64,000 bases of DNA from an uncultured beta proteobacterium (GCA_903893565.1 CAITMU010000069.1:41211-105210), one strand, 5' to 3'; positions 46,063 to 57,976 are shown, counted from the first letter of the stretch. The notes: a model not told the origin generated them from the letters alone. Translations and numbers: made by a program.

Positions 46063-46460
46063 ATAATGACAAAAATGCTGAATTGGGCACCAAAATAGCC
46101 CAAATACTCGATCAAAGTGCGTCGAATGTGGGCTCACGCACTGAGAAAAGACTACTGGACATTAGAAAGTTAGCGCTTACAAACTATAAGCAACAACCCA
46201 TGCCTGCTTGGGCGTTAGTTAGCGCCAACAATGGTCGTTTAGGGCAACTATTAGCACCTTTAGGCTATAAAGCAAGCTTTTGGACCGCTTTGGCGGTCAT
46301 TGTGACCACTGTGGTTTTCCTCAACGCCCGGCACACCGTTGACTCGTCTAGAATTGCAGAAATTGCCGAAATTGACATGGGTTTATTGACAAGTGAACTG
46401 CCCATCGACGCCTACTTAGACAAAGGATTGGATTCGTGGTTAAAACAGCAAGAACCCTAG
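46059..46460 (+). CDS. DUF3619-family single-TM protein
   Basis: Translationally coupled to the sigma gene; one TM segment; KIAQILDQSASNVGSRTEKRLLDIRKLAL. Confidence 0.8.
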   Translation: MNNDKNAELGTKIAQILDQSASNVGSRTEKRLLDIRKLALTNYKQQPMPAWALVSANNGRLGQLLAPLGYKASFWTALAVIVTTVVFLNARHTVDSSRIAEIAEIDMGLLTSELPIDAYLDKGLDSWLKQQEP

Positions 46461-46906
46461 CCATCTTTTTTGGATTATTGTTGAGTTTTTTTACCCAAGC
46501 TCAACAAAACCCCAATAAATCGCCGGGCAATACTGCTGCCGCCGCTGTCGTACGTCCTCAGTGGAAGGAACTTTCCCCCAAGCAACAACATGCTTTGGCG
46601 CCACTGATGAATGATTGGGAAAAAATGGATGCGAATAGAAGGCAAAAATGGTTAAACATTGCCATTCGCTATCCCAAGATGTCACCCGAAGAACAATCGC
46701 TCTTGAAAACCCGAATGCAGGAATGGGCCAACCTAAGCACTGAGCAACGCCGCGTGGCCAGAGAGAAATATCAAAAGCTAAAACAACTACCTGACCCACA
46801 ACGTCAAGAAATTAGCCAAAAATGGCAGCAACAAACCACCCCGCCAGTTTCTGATTCGGCCCCTGCCCCTGCCATTACGCCTGCACCTATAGAAACAAAA
46901 CATTGA
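46436..46906 (+). CDS. DUF3106-family exported protein
   Basis: Signal peptide plus WKELSPKQQHALAPLMNDWEKMDANRRQKWLNIA...SPEEQ; GTG start, overlaps upstream ORF. Confidence 0.85.
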   Translation: MVKTARTLAIFFGLLLSFFTQAQQNPNKSPGNTAAAAVVRPQWKELSPKQQHALAPLMNDWEKMDANRRQKWLNIAIRYPKMSPEEQSLLKTRMQEWANLSTEQRRVAREKYQKLKQLPDPQRQEISQKWQQQTTPPVSDSAPAPAITPAPIETKH

Positions 46907-47340
46907 TTGAATTAAGTGGTAGCACCCTTTTACCCGCAAGCCTTCATCGTCGACTGGTAGCACTCATTTACGAACTACTGATTTTGTTGGCGATATTATT
47001 TATCGGGGCACTGCCGGCTGTGATGCTCACCGCCCACTGGATACACCCCCTGGCAAGATACTTTCTACAACTGTGGCTCCTATTGGTCTGCGGCTTTTTT
47101 TACAGCATTCAATGGGTACATTACGGCCAAACTCTTCCCATGAAGACTTGGAAAATGCATTTAGTGCGCCGTGATGGCAAAACGCTGACTTACCGTGACG
47201 CAATCCAACGCTACCTCAGTGCCGTGGTGGGAACGCTATTTTTCGGAATTGGTTTTCTTTGGGCGATTTTTGACTCTGAGCGGCTTTTTTTACATGATCG
47301 CATCGCCGGTACTGCGATCGTATTAAATCAAAATCGATAA
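46903..47340 (+). CDS. RDD-family membrane protein
   Basis: SLHRRLVALIYELLIL, HYGQTLPMKTWKMHLVRRDG, LHDRIAGTAIV; TTG start overlapping upstream stop. Confidence 0.88.
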   Translation: MIELSGSTLLPASLHRRLVALIYELLILLAILFIGALPAVMLTAHWIHPLARYFLQLWLLLVCGFFYSIQWVHYGQTLPMKTWKMHLVRRDGKTLTYRDAIQRYLSAVVGTLFFGIGFLWAIFDSERLFLHDRIAGTAIVLNQNR

Positions 47341-47487
47341 ATAAACACAGCGACCCCATTTCATGGCGCATCGAAGGCCACTTAGCACACTTAGCACACT
47401 TGGTGCTCACCTACCACACCCAATCCCCTCCTATTGAGAAGCCGTTTTGGTGGCAGCTGTGGCCAATTCGCCCCTTCAAATCGACAC

Positions 47488-48561
47488 CTAGCGACGCTCT
47501 TGCCACCACGTCAAAATTAAACCCAATGCTAAAAACGATAGCATAGGCAGTAGCGCACTAACGAACGGATACCACTCATCTAATAACCCAATATAAGCTG
47601 AAAGACTTCGCAAAAAATAAAAGGCCAAGCCCAGCATAATGCCGGTAAATAGCTTTGCGCCCACCCCCCCCTGGCGAATTTGAAAATTGGCAAACGGCAC
47701 TGCAAGCAACATCATCACCAAAACGGCCAATGGGTACGTAGCCTTTGACCAAAGCGCAATTTCATAACGCAACGATTTTTGTCGATTGTCGTGCAAATGC
47801 CCTACATAAGCATAGAGGTTTGTCATCGACATCTTATCTGGCGGAACAAATAAAACACTTAAAAAACTGGGTTCAAGGGAAGAATGCCAAGTCTTGGTTT
47901 TCCAGATTTGGTTCTTGGCCTGTCCATCGATAAACTGCGTTTGCTTTACCTCATGCAATATCCAATCATGGGAGCCTTGGTAGTTTGCCGTTTCCGCAAC
48001 ACTGGTCGTTTTTAATTTTGCCTCTTGATCGAATTCATAAATCCTAATATCAGACAACACGCCCTCACTAGAGGCCTGACGCACGTTAATAAAACTTGCA
48101 CCATCTTTAATCCACAATCCAGAACGAAACTCCTGCGCCACGATACCCGAGATAGCCCGCGACTTTAATTGCTGCGCCGTTTGATCCGCAATCGGCCCCA
48201 GATACTCGCCAAAAATAAAAGTCATCACGGCAAAGACGACACCGACCGAAGAAAGAGCCCAAACCAGACGCGTCACTGACACACCAGACGTACGCATCAC
48301 GGTATATTCCGATTGCGCCACCCATTGTGCCATGGCAAATAAAGTGCCAATCATGGCGCCAATAGGAAAAAGCTCATAAATGTGCATCGGCATTTGCAAC
48401 AGCACCTGAAGTAGGAGCTGTTGAAATTGAAATGACCCCCGCCCGAGATCTTTAATCTGATCGACTAGATCAAAAAAAGAAAAAAGCAACAACAACGCAG
48501 CCATGACTAAAGCCGTGGTCCAAAAAATTTCTTTGGCCAAATACCAACGCAGCGTTTTCAT
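47488..48561 (-). CDS. lptG: LPS export permease LptG
   Basis: MKTLRWYLAKEIFWTTALVM start; overlaps end of lptF; YjgP/YjgQ-type topology. Confidence 0.95.
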   Translation of the reverse strand: MKTLRWYLAKEIFWTTALVMAALLLLFSFFDLVDQIKDLGRGSFQFQQLLLQVLLQMPMHIYELFPIGAMIGTLFAMAQWVAQSEYTVMRTSGVSVTRLVWALSSVGVVFAVMTFIFGEYLGPIADQTAQQLKSRAISGIVAQEFRSGLWIKDGASFINVRQASSEGVLSDIRIYEFDQEAKLKTTSVAETANYQGSHDWILHEVKQTQFIDGQAKNQIWKTKTWHSSLEPSFLSVLFVPPDKMSMTNLYAYVGHLHDNRQKSLRYEIALWSKATYPLAVLVMMLLAVPFANFQIRQGGVGAKLFTGIMLGLAFYFLRSLSAYIGLLDEWYPFVSALLPMLSFLALGLILTWWQERR

Positions 48562-49634
48562 CGAAACACTCGGGAGAAAGAAAATAAATGCATCCGTCGA
48601 TAAAAAAGTAATGCCAATAACAAGAGCATCCCTGCAGGCAAAGCAAAAAAACCAACCGGCCAACTCACTCTTGACTGAGCCACACTCATTTGCATCACAG
48701 AAAGCAAATTCGTGTAGCTCATGTATACCAACAAGGCAACCAATAAGTTCACTGATCGACCTGCCCGTGGATTCACAAAAGCTAACGGAATCGCCAGTAA
48801 AGGTAAAATTAATGTGCTAAAACACAACCCTAACCGCCAAGCAAGCTCACCTAAATTTCTATCACTCGGCGTAATCAACAATTCCATCGTCGGTAAGGTC
48901 TTCGTAATCGGTGCTCGTAGTGCGACAGCCGATTCCGTTCGAATCGCATAGCGCTCAAATTGATACACTTTAAAGTCTGCCGTTCCAGGTTCGCCCTCAT
49001 ACCGAGAACCCTTAAGCATCACCAAAAAACGATCCCCGTTTTCATGGATTTCTTGGTAACCCCGCTTAGCCACCATAACCCCACTTTTCCCCTGCTGAGT
49101 CGAACTGATAAAAATATTACCCACCAGATTTTCATGTCCCGAGACCTCTTCCACAAAATACACTCTCTGCGCTTGCCGTGCTTCTCGAAAAACGCCGGGG
49201 GAGAGCGTCGAGGCATCGTCCCGACCATCCAGTATTTTACGAAAATCTTCTGCCTTGCCGGCAGCCCATGGCGTCAAACCCAACGCCAAAACCGCAGTGG
49301 CTACGGCAAGCGGCAACACAAATTTCATCACCGGAGAAATCCAACGCGTTAGGCTCACCCCGCATGAAAACCATACCACCATCTCAGAGTCTCGATACGC
49401 ACGACTCACGCTCATCAGCACGGCAATAAACATCGTCAGAGATAACAACGTGGGCAAATAGCTCAAAGCAGTAAATCCGAGCAAAGCGACCACGCTGGTG
49501 GTCGTAATTTCACCGGTAGCCGCCTGTCCGAGCAATCTCACCAGCTGTGTGGTCAGCACAATGCCGAGCAAAACAAGAAAGGTCGCTAAGGCGCTGCTAG
49601 CCAGCTCACGGAGTAGGGTCTTATGAAATATCAT
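48558..49634 (-). CDS. lptF: LPS export permease LptF
   Basis: MIFHKTLLRELASSALATFLVLLGIVLTTQLVRLLG. Confidence 0.95.
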   Translation of the reverse strand: MIFHKTLLRELASSALATFLVLLGIVLTTQLVRLLGQAATGEITTTSVVALLGFTALSYLPTLLSLTMFIAVLMSVSRAYRDSEMVVWFSCGVSLTRWISPVMKFVLPLAVATAVLALGLTPWAAGKAEDFRKILDGRDDASTLSPGVFREARQAQRVYFVEEVSGHENLVGNIFISSTQQGKSGVMVAKRGYQEIHENGDRFLVMLKGSRYEGEPGTADFKVYQFERYAIRTESAVALRAPITKTLPTMELLITPSDRNLGELAWRLGLCFSTLILPLLAIPLAFVNPRAGRSVNLLVALLVYMSYTNLLSVMQMSVAQSRVSWPVGFFALPAGMLLLLALLFYRRMHLFSFSRVFR

Positions 49635-49710
49635 GCAGGCATTTTGCTTTTCATGGGAAAACCGCCGATAATCAACTCTTTATCATACGGTCTTTGTATA
49701 GGAGCTTAAC

Positions 49711-51204
49711 GTGGAATTTAGCACAAAACAGTTATCCTCGGGGAGCACGAAGAGCGACTGCCTCGTCGTCGGAATTTATACCCAACACCAACTCTCGAAT
49801 GCCGCCCTCGCCTTGGATCGAGCGAGCAAAGGGGCTTTAGTTAAAATCATTAAGCGCGGGGATATTGATGCTAAAGTCGGTTCAACGCTGCTTATACATA
49901 CCCTAAACGGAATCGCCTCTGAACGTATCTTGTTGGTGGGGCTTGGGGATAGCGCGCAGTATGATGAAAAAGCTTTTCGCAAAGCCCTCACAGCCGCCTA
50001 CGCCGCGCTGAACGCCTGCGGTGCAAAAGAAGCACAAATCTATCTTACCGCCCTACCCACAGGTCAGGCCAAAATAGACTGGCGCATACAACAAGCTGTC
50101 GTACTGGCAATTGAGGCCGGGTATCGTTTTGATCAAATGAAAAGTCACCCCACCACAAAACCTCAACGACTCAAGCACATAACCCTAGCCTTTACCAACC
50201 CCACTGAGCGCATGCTCGCTCAACAAGGGATGGAACAGGGTATCGCTCTGGGCGCGGGTATCAGCTTAGCGAAAGATTTGGGCAACTTGCCTGGCAACAT
50301 CTGCACGCCGACCTACCTGGCCACACAGGCTAAAGCCTTAGCTAAACAACACCGTATGAAGGTGAAAGTCTTAGAACGGGCTGACATGCAAAAATTAGGC
50401 ATGGGTAGTCTACTAAGCGTAGCACTGGGTAGCGCACAACCGCCTAAACTGATTATCTTGGAATATCACGGTGGCACCAAAACTCAAAAACCCGTCGTAC
50501 TCGTAGGCAAGGGCGTCACCTTTGACACCGGAGGCACGTCACTCAAACCAGCCGCCGAAATGGATGAAATGAAATACGACATGAGCGGTGCTGGCAGTGT
50601 CTTTGGGACGCTTAAAGCCATTGCCCAAATGCGCTTACCGATTAATGTTATCGGCATTATGCCTGCCACCGAAAACATGCCTGGTTCGCGCGCCACAAAA
50701 CCGGGCGATATAGTCACTAGCATGTCAGGTCAAACCGTAGAAATTCTCAATACCGATGCCGAAGGACGACTCATACTTTGCGATGCCCTGACCTATGCCG
50801 AACGCTATAATCCGGTAGCGGTCATTGACATTGCCACCCTGACTGGGGCATGCGTGATTGCCTTAGGGCACGTAGTCAGTGGTTTATTTACCAATGATGA
50901 GCAACTGGCAAAGGAAATTCTAGCCGCGGGACAAACCACTCAAGACCGTGCTTGGCTGTTACCCCTAGATGAAGAATATCAAGAACAACTGAAAAGTAAC
51001 TTTGCTGACTTTGCCAATATTGGCGGTCGCGCAGCCGGTGCGGTAACGGCTGCATGCTTCTTGGCTCGATTTACCAAGAAATTTAAATGGGCGCACTTGG
51101 ATGTGGCTGGCACTGCTTGGAAATCAGGCCAACAAAAGGGCTCTACGGGTCGCCCTGTAGCCTTGTTAACGCAATACCTCATCAACCGAGCCCGAATGGG
51201 CTAG
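49711..51204 (+). CDS. pepA: Leucyl aminopeptidase (M17)
   Basis: KGVTFDTGGTSLKPA, NTDAEGRL. Confidence 0.97.
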   Translation: MEFSTKQLSSGSTKSDCLVVGIYTQHQLSNAALALDRASKGALVKIIKRGDIDAKVGSTLLIHTLNGIASERILLVGLGDSAQYDEKAFRKALTAAYAALNACGAKEAQIYLTALPTGQAKIDWRIQQAVVLAIEAGYRFDQMKSHPTTKPQRLKHITLAFTNPTERMLAQQGMEQGIALGAGISLAKDLGNLPGNICTPTYLATQAKALAKQHRMKVKVLERADMQKLGMGSLLSVALGSAQPPKLIILEYHGGTKTQKPVVLVGKGVTFDTGGTSLKPAAEMDEMKYDMSGAGSVFGTLKAIAQMRLPINVIGIMPATENMPGSRATKPGDIVTSMSGQTVEILNTDAEGRLILCDALTYAERYNPVAVIDIATLTGACVIALGHVVSGLFTNDEQLAKEILAAGQTTQDRAWLLPLDEEYQEQLKSNFADFANIGGRAAGAVTAACFLARFTKKFKWAHLDVAGTAWKSGQQKGSTGRPVALLTQYLINRARMG

Positions 51205-51228
51205 CCCAGCAAAGCACGCCACTAGCTG

Positions 51229-51648
51229 ATGACCGAAATAGACTTTTACATTCATGTTAAAGACAAGTGGTCTACCACCTGCCGGTTGGTAGCCAAAGCC
51301 TATAGCCGCGGTCTCAAAGTGGCGCTGTTATGCCCCAACGCTTCCACCTGCAAAGAGCTCGATGATTTACTCTGGTCTTTTTCACCCACAGCCTTCATCC
51401 CCCATTGTCACGCCAATCACCCAGAAGCGGCCGATAGCCCGGTCACGCTTTTGGATGAGAATAGCGCCCCATTGCACGATGACGTGCTTGTCAATTTACA
51501 CCCTCAATGGCCACCGCAATTTAGCCGATTCAAAAGACTCGTGGAAATTGTCAGTGAAGACGAAGAAGACAAGAAGCTCGCCCGCGCTCGCTTCAAATTC
51601 TACCGCGACCGCGGCTACGAGATCCGCACCCACGATCTTTCGAAGTAA
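51229..51648 (+). CDS. holC: DNA polymerase III chi subunit
   Basis: TEIDFYIHVKDKWSTTCRLVAKAYSRGLKV; between pepA and valS. Confidence 0.92.
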   Translation: MTEIDFYIHVKDKWSTTCRLVAKAYSRGLKVALLCPNASTCKELDDLLWSFSPTAFIPHCHANHPEAADSPVTLLDENSAPLHDDVLVNLHPQWPPQFSRFKRLVEIVSEDEEDKKLARARFKFYRDRGYEIRTHDLSK

Positions 51649-51766
51649 AGGGCTTAATGCCTACTGATAGACCAGACTAAATAACTACGGAGCCGTATCT
51701 GGCCCTTAAACTCATTTTTTTCAATCCTTCCACTTAACCTCTCGCCCTTTCGAATCTTTCTTACCC

Positions 51767-54640
51767 ATGAATCTTAAAGCCCCCACAACTGACTCCAATA
51801 CTGCGCCCGATCAACCGACGTTAGCCAAAAGTTTTGAGCCCGCCGCCATCGAAGCGCGCTGGTATAGTCAATGGGAAGCAGCAGGCTTTTTTAAAGCCGG
51901 TGTGGATGAGGATAAAAAAAATAGCTACTGTATTTTGCTGCCTCCACCTAATGTCACCGGCACCTTACATATGGGACACGCTTTCCAACACACGCTGATG
52001 GATGCGCTCACTCGTTACCATCGTATGAGCGGGAGTAACACCTTGTGGCAACCCGGCACTGACCATGCAGGCATCGCCACCCAAATTGTGGTGGAAAGAC
52101 AACTCGAAGCACAAAAACAATCACGCTCTCAAATGGGTCGGGAGGCCTTTTTACAAAAAGTGTGGGAGTGGAAAGCACAATCAGGGTCCACCATTTCACG
52201 TCAGATGCGACGTTTGGGTAGCTCTTGTGACTGGCAGCGCGAGCGATTCACAATGGATGAAGGTTTATCGAAGACCGTCACAGAAACTTTCGTTCAATTG
52301 CATCAACAAGGTTTGATTTATCGAGGCAAGCGGCTGGTCAATTGGGACCCTGTATTACAAACAGCCGTTTCCGATCTAGAGGTGGAATCGCACGAAGTAC
52401 AGGGTCACTTGTGGCATATCCGCTACCCGCTTTGTTCGGGCGAAGGTTACTTGGTCGTCGCCACGACACGACCAGAAACACTCATCGGCGATGTAGCCGT
52501 TGCGGTCAATCCCGAAGATGAACGCTATGTCAATCTTGTCGGTAGCGAAGTCTATCTGCCTTTAACAGGACGAAAAATTCCCGTTATTGCTGACTCCTAT
52601 GTCGATGCAAGCTTTGGTACGGGCTGTGTAAAAATAACGCCAGCCCACGACTTTAATGACTATCAAGTCGGTATTCGTCATCACCTCGAGCCCATTAACG
52701 TATTAACCCTAGAAGCCAAGATGAATGAACAAGCCCCCAGTGCCTATCAAGGACTGGATCGGTTTGAAGCGCGCAAACAAATCGTTGCCGATCTTAGCGC
52801 ACTGGGTTTGATCGATTCCATCAAACCCCACACGCTCATGGTGCCTCGCTGCGGAAGAAGCGACGCCATCGTCGAACCGATGCTCACCGATCAATGGTTT
52901 CTCAAGATGCAAACCTTGGCCGAGCGTGGCCTTAAAGCGGTGGCCTCGGGTCAAATCAAATTTGTACCAGACAATTGGACCCATGTTTATAACCAATGGC
53001 TTGAAAAAATCCAAGACTGGTGTTTGTCGCGCCAATTATGGTGGGGTCACCGCATTCCTGCCTGGTATGACAGTGAAGGGCACGTTTACGTTGCTCGCAA
53101 TGAGGCCGAAGCCCTTGCCCAGTATGATGACGCCCTTGCCTTACGTGCTAAGGCCGGCCAGCCCTCAACCCGAGCCCCTCTGCGCCAGGATGAGGATGTT
53201 CTCGATACCTGGTACTCCTCAGCGCTATGGCCATTTTCTACGCTCGACTGGAGTCCAGACTACCCCCACACCACCAATCCCGCCTTGTCTCGTTACCTAC
53301 CCTCTTCGGTATTGGTCACCGGATTTGACATTATCTTCTTTTGGGTCGCCCGCATGGTGATGATGACCTTGCATTTTACCGATCAAGTCCCATTCAAAGA
53401 GGTCTATGTTCATGGATTGATCCGTGATGCAGAAGGCCAAAAAATGTCCAAATCCAAAGGCAATGTACTGGATCCCTTGGATATCGTTGACGGTATCAGT
53501 TTGCAAGCCTTGCTAGATAAACGAACAACCCAGTTGATGGATCCTCGACAAACCGACAAAATTATTGCTACTACAAAAAAACATTACCCGGACGGCATTG
53601 CTTCATTTGGAACCGATGCGCTTCGTTTTACTTTTTCGAGCCTCGCCTCCCCCGGAAGAGACATCAAATTTGACCTGCAACGTTGCGATGGCTATCGCAA
53701 CTTTTGTAACAAACTATGGAACGCGACTCGCTTCGTACTCATGAATTGTGAACAACAGGACGTGGGGCTTAACCCTAACGATCAAAGAACACTCAGCGCT
53801 CCCGATGAATGGATCTTAAGTCGATTAAATCGTACTGAAGCATTGATTGCGGATGCTTTTGCTGAGTATCGCTTTGATAACCTTTCACGAGCGCTCTACG
53901 AATTTATATGGGATGAGTATTGCGATTGGTATCTGGAATTGGCCAAAGTGCAGTTACAAAACCCAGATCTCAACATACAACGGGGTACACGCCATACTCT
54001 GGTGAGCGTGCTAGAGAGCATTTTAAGATTAGCTCACCCCATCATCCCCTTTATTACTGAGGAACTGTGGCAGACCGTATCAACCTTAACGCCACCGCAT
54101 GTCCTACCTAGCGCGCAACCGGTCTTGCGTAGCCTTATGTTACAACCCTACCCAAAAGCCGATCCTAAGCGAATCAACGAAGCGGCCGAATCCGACACCC
54201 AGACCTTAAAGCAATTAATCAATGCTTGTCGGAGCCTACGTAGTGAAATGAATTTAGCCCCCGGACAAAAAGTGCCTCTTTTGATCACCGGGGATGCCAT
54301 GCATTTGGCACGCTTTGCCCCTTATATGGCTGCTATGGCACGATTAAGTGAGGTGAAAACCGTCCCTGCCCTACCTCAGGCCGATGCCCCCGTTTCCATT
54401 GTAGGTCCTTTCCAGTTAATGCTGCAGGTGGAAATCGATAAAGAAGCTGAGAAAACACGTCTTCAAAAAGAACAAAACCGTTTAGTGGCGGAAGTGGCCA
54501 AAGCCCAAGCAAAATTGATCAATCCCCAATTTGTCGACAAAGCCCCCGCGGCTGTGGTGGCACAAGAACGCTCTCGGCTTGCGCAATTTGAAGCCAATCT
54601 CAACGAAATCCAAATCTTACTAAAAAAGCTCCATCTGTGA
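51767..54640 (+). CDS. valS: Valyl-tRNA synthetase
   Basis: [28 protein letters not shown]. Confidence 0.98.
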   Translation: MNLKAPTTDSNTAPDQPTLAKSFEPAAIEARWYSQWEAAGFFKAGVDEDKKNSYCILLPPPNVTGTLHMGHAFQHTLMDALTRYHRMSGSNTLWQPGTDHAGIATQIVVERQLEAQKQSRSQMGREAFLQKVWEWKAQSGSTISRQMRRLGSSCDWQRERFTMDEGLSKTVTETFVQLHQQGLIYRGKRLVNWDPVLQTAVSDLEVESHEVQGHLWHIRYPLCSGEGYLVVATTRPETLIGDVAVAVNPEDERYVNLVGSEVYLPLTGRKIPVIADSYVDASFGTGCVKITPAHDFNDYQVGIRHHLEPINVLTLEAKMNEQAPSAYQGLDRFEARKQIVADLSALGLIDSIKPHTLMVPRCGRSDAIVEPMLTDQWFLKMQTLAERGLKAVASGQIKFVPDNWTHVYNQWLEKIQDWCLSRQLWWGHRIPAWYDSEGHVYVARNEAEALAQYDDALALRAKAGQPSTRAPLRQDEDVLDTWYSSALWPFSTLDWSPDYPHTTNPALSRYLPSSVLVTGFDIIFFWVARMVMMTLHFTDQVPFKEVYVHGLIRDAEGQKMSKSKGNVLDPLDIVDGISLQALLDKRTTQLMDPRQTDKIIATTKKHYPDGIASFGTDALRFTFSSLASPGRDIKFDLQRCDGYRNFCNKLWNATRFVLMNCEQQDVGLNPNDQRTLSAPDEWILSRLNRTEALIADAFAEYRFDNLSRALYEFIWDEYCDWYLELAKVQLQNPDLNIQRGTRHTLVSVLESILRLAHPIIPFITEELWQTVSTLTPPHVLPSAQPVLRSLMLQPYPKADPKRINEAAESDTQTLKQLINACRSLRSEMNLAPGQKVPLLITGDAMHLARFAPYMAAMARLSEVKTVPALPQADAPVSIVGPFQLMLQVEIDKEAEKTRLQKEQNRLVAEVAKAQAKLINPQFVDKAPAAVVAQERSRLAQFEANLNEIQILLKKLHL

Positions 54641-54710
54641 GCACTACCAATCGAAGCGGGCAAGGGTACTGCTGATGCTCATAGCCCCGCGTCATGTATA
54701 GGCAGAAACC

Positions 54711-55958
54711 ATGATTCACGCCTTTCGCGCCTTCAGACATCGAAACTACCGGCTTTACTTTACCGGTCAATCGGTCTCTCTGATCGGCACGTGGGTCCAA
54801 CAAATCGCCGTCAGTTGGCTCGTGTATCGGCTTAGTGGTTCTGCGTTACTCTTAGGGGTCACCGGATTTGCAGGGCAAATCGCTATTTTATTTTTGTCCC
54901 CATTCGGCGGCATTTGGGCTGATCGTTTTGATCGCAAAAAAACGATGATTGTGACTCAGCTGGTGTCTATTACGCTGACACTGATCCTAGCAGCCATGGT
55001 CTGGACCCATGCGGCTAGCATCACCAGTGTCATCTGGCTCTCGGCCTTATTAGGCATTGTGCAAGCCCTAGAAACCCCGGTACGCTCCTCCTATACTCCA
55101 GAGCTGGTTCCCATTAAAACGGATTTAGCCAGTGCCATTGCCTTTAGCGGTGGCATGCAAAACGCAGGGCGTATGATCGGACCGTCGATTGCGGGACTGC
55201 TCCTCATCTACTTCAGTGAGGCTTTTTGCTTCGCACTGAATGCCATTACCAAAATTTGGCTTATTAGTAGTCTATTGTTTATTCGTAACGAACAACAAGA
55301 AAAATCCGCTCCCTCCTCTAACTTATGGTTTAGCGTATGCGAAGGGGCACGTTACACCTGGAGCCTAAAACCGCTACGCTACCTTCTACCCATGATGGCG
55401 CTGCTGAGTTTCACTATTACCCCTTACCAGGCCCTGATGCCCATTTTTGCTGCGGAGACCTTTTCTGGGGGCGCCTCCATGTTGGGGTTTTTAGTAGGAG
55501 CGGCTGGATTTGGCGGTTTGATTGGCATGATGATTATGGCCTCTCGAGGAAAAGTAAGCGACCTCTTACAATGGGCGGCGATTGGTCCGATTTTATCGGG
55601 AATTGGGATGCTGTGTTTTACTTTGTCGCATCACCTTTTCTTTAGTTTGTTCTGCATGGTCATTGTCGGTGTTGGGGTGATCGCGACGGCGATGTCGGTC
55701 AACACCATTATTCAAACCATTTGTGAACCACAAAAAAGAGGGCGGGTCACCAGCTACTACATCATTGCCTTCATGGGAATTAACCCCGTGGGTTGCTTAG
55801 CGGCAGGCGCCTTAGCTCACCATATTGGCGCACCTGCCACCTTAGGGGGGTTTGCTGTCATTTGCGCCCTTAGCGGGATAGCGCTTAAATATCAATTGCC
55901 TCGCTTAAAAAATCAATTAGAACCTTTATATATCGCAGCCGGAGTGACTAAAAAATAA
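54711..55958 (+). CDS. MFS transporter (EntS-type)
   Basis: FRHRNYRLYFTGQSVSLIGTWVQQIAVSWLVYRL; GGIWADRFDRKK. Confidence 0.92.
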   Translation: MIHAFRAFRHRNYRLYFTGQSVSLIGTWVQQIAVSWLVYRLSGSALLLGVTGFAGQIAILFLSPFGGIWADRFDRKKTMIVTQLVSITLTLILAAMVWTHAASITSVIWLSALLGIVQALETPVRSSYTPELVPIKTDLASAIAFSGGMQNAGRMIGPSIAGLLLIYFSEAFCFALNAITKIWLISSLLFIRNEQQEKSAPSSNLWFSVCEGARYTWSLKPLRYLLPMMALLSFTITPYQALMPIFAAETFSGGASMLGFLVGAAGFGGLIGMMIMASRGKVSDLLQWAAIGPILSGIGMLCFTLSHHLFFSLFCMVIVGVGVIATAMSVNTIIQTICEPQKRGRVTSYYIIAFMGINPVGCLAAGALAHHIGAPATLGGFAVICALSGIALKYQLPRLKNQLEPLYIAAGVTKK

Positions 55959-55982
55959 CGGGTCTATCCACCTATCTGCGTC

Positions 55983-56213
55983 TCAGGTGTTTTTTTGCAT
56001 ATAAAATATAAAACCCAAAGGCCCCTCTTCTGCCGAGAGCAAGGTATGGCCGGTTTGCTTGGCAAATGCTTGAAAGTCCTTGTGCGCCCCTGGGTCAGTC
56101 GCAATAATTTTGAGCACTTGCCCCGAGCTCATATCAGTTAAAGACTTTTTTGTTCTCAATATGGGTAGCGGGCAATTTAATCCGCTCGCGTCAAGTTCTT
56201 TGTTAAATTCCAT
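55983..56213 (-). CDS. tusA: TusA-family sulfur carrier protein
   Basis: LDASGLNCPLPILRTKKSL (CPxP) motif; internal start preferred. Confidence 0.9.
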   Translation of the reverse strand: MEFNKELDASGLNCPLPILRTKKSLTDMSSGQVLKIIATDPGAHKDFQAFAKQTGHTLLSAEEGPLGFIFYMQKNT

Positions 56214-56320
56214 TTTCGTCCTCTCGTTCCATTGAATCTTATTCGATAGAGATGATTGACTAGCAAAACACAGGTTCCTAACGATAAAAGCTTTACATGC
56301 CATCATATCCACCTATGGCG

Positions 56321-56341
56321 CGCATTATATATATAAGTGCG
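56321..56341. promoter_or_regulatory. AT-rich near-palindrome upstream of tusA
   Basis: CGCATTATATATATAAGTGCG. Confidence 0.4.
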
Positions 56342-56478
56342 AAGGGCTTATTTAATTTTTTTAATTTTCTTAAGCCCACCCTAAGACGCAATCGGTTTAA
56401 GGCGATTCTTTTCATTTAAATCGCTTGATTAATGGCTTTACTCAAATGACCGCAACCCAACCATTTAATATGCAAACC

Positions 56479-57972
56479 TTACCGATTTTCTTTTTCTTCC
56501 TTACGTCTTTCGCTATCTTGAATGAGCAAATCCCGCAGCCGAGCCTCAGCAGCAGACAATTGATAGTAGTCACCATCGGCGGCTTTAATACCAATTTGCA
56601 GTTGGTCAATAGCGCCGGGTAAATTATCCAATCGCACATAAGCCTCTGCGAGGGCTTTGTGTTGAAAAAAAGTTCGGTGACTAAGGGCATAGGCTTCGGC
56701 TTGAAACTGGTACAAGTGGTAATCATCAGGATTTAACAACAATCGCTCCTGTACTAATTGTAAGACCGCATCTGGTTGCCGATTGCGTAACAATGCCTCA
56801 ATAAAAGCATAGAATAAACCTCGATAATGAGGAAATGATTTCAGTCCAGAGCGAAAACAATTCATCACATCCTGATCCTGTGCCTCGAGTTTAATGCGGC
56901 ATCCCAAGCTTTCTACCATGGCATTGGATTTGACTAATTGTTGTAAGGCTGCAAATTCACGTTTAGCCGCCGAAAATTCACGTATTCGTAGTAACGCTAA
57001 ACTTAATCCATAGCGAACTCCAGCCTCTGATAAGTAGCGCTTATCTTCCAAGCTCTGTTGATAATAACGAATGACCTCTCTGGGATTTTCAAGCTCCGCT
57101 TTCAATTTAGCACGAACCAAATGAAACTCTATTTGATCAGCGACTTGACGGTAGGGATAGTCTTGAATCCGATTTTGCATATCGGCAATACGATCGAGGG
57201 TCAAAGGGTGGCTACGTAAATAAGACGGGGCACCTTTTTCGTAGATTCGCGTCGCACGCTCTAGTCGTTGGAAAAATGTCACCATCCCCTGTGGATCAAA
57301 CCCACCTTTCACTATCAGTTGCAATCCCATACGATCCGCCTCTCGCTCATAATCGCGGGAATAATTAAGTTGCTGCTGCTTCACCAGTGCAGGACCCACG
57401 GTCGCACTGGCTTGGGCCAATTGTGGATTGGTCCTTGCCGCCAGCAAAGCGATGGCCAAAGCGGCTATCGATACCCACTGCGTCGACTTATCCATCGTGA
57501 CCATGCGAGAAATATGGTGTTGCGTCACATGAGATATTTCATGGCCTAAGACCCCCGCAACCTCGGATTCACTTTGAGCCGCCAGTAATAAACCCGCATT
57601 GACCCCCACATGACCTCCGGGCAGTGCAAACGCATTAATCTGGTTGTCTCGAACCATAAAAAAATCAAATGCTCGACTCAATCCCGAGACCTGTGCGCTT
57701 AAGCGTTTACCCAGTTGCGACACATAATCGGTCACCTCCACATCATCATAAAAATCTGGGTCCTGACGCATCTCACGCATGATCAACTTGCCCAACTGTT
57801 TTTCCTGTGCCGGAGTAAATCCACTTTGGGCAGGATCGCCCAGTTCTGGCAAACCTTGCGCTAAGACCTGAGCATTAAATAAACAGGCCACAAGCCACAA
57901 GACAAGTAATGATCGAATGAGGAGAAAAACGCGCATAATGCTATGATAAGCCCTGAAAAGAAAACTGCTCAC
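56479..57972 (-). CDS. bepA: M48-family periplasmic metalloprotease with TPR, BepA-like
   Basis: [14 protein letters not shown] (HExxH), signal peptide, C-terminal TPR-like region. Confidence 0.92.
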   Translation of the reverse strand: MSSFLFRAYHSIMRVFLLIRSLLVLWLVACLFNAQVLAQGLPELGDPAQSGFTPAQEKQLGKLIMREMRQDPDFYDDVEVTDYVSQLGKRLSAQVSGLSRAFDFFMVRDNQINAFALPGGHVGVNAGLLLAAQSESEVAGVLGHEISHVTQHHISRMVTMDKSTQWVSIAALAIALLAARTNPQLAQASATVGPALVKQQQLNYSRDYEREADRMGLQLIVKGGFDPQGMVTFFQRLERATRIYEKGAPSYLRSHPLTLDRIADMQNRIQDYPYRQVADQIEFHLVRAKLKAELENPREVIRYYQQSLEDKRYLSEAGVRYGLSLALLRIREFSAAKREFAALQQLVKSNAMVESLGCRIKLEAQDQDVMNCFRSGLKSFPHYRGLFYAFIEALLRNRQPDAVLQLVQERLLLNPDDYHLYQFQAEAYALSHRTFFQHKALAEAYVRLDNLPGAIDQLQIGIKAADGDYYQLSAAEARLRDLLIQDSERRKEEKENR

Positions 57973-57976
57973 TTTT

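Noticed and set aside
47380-47405. CACTTAGCA tandem repeat downstream of the RDD gene
   Set aside because: Only about 2.5 copies of 9-10 bp; no structure or gene context beyond an intergenic slippage product.
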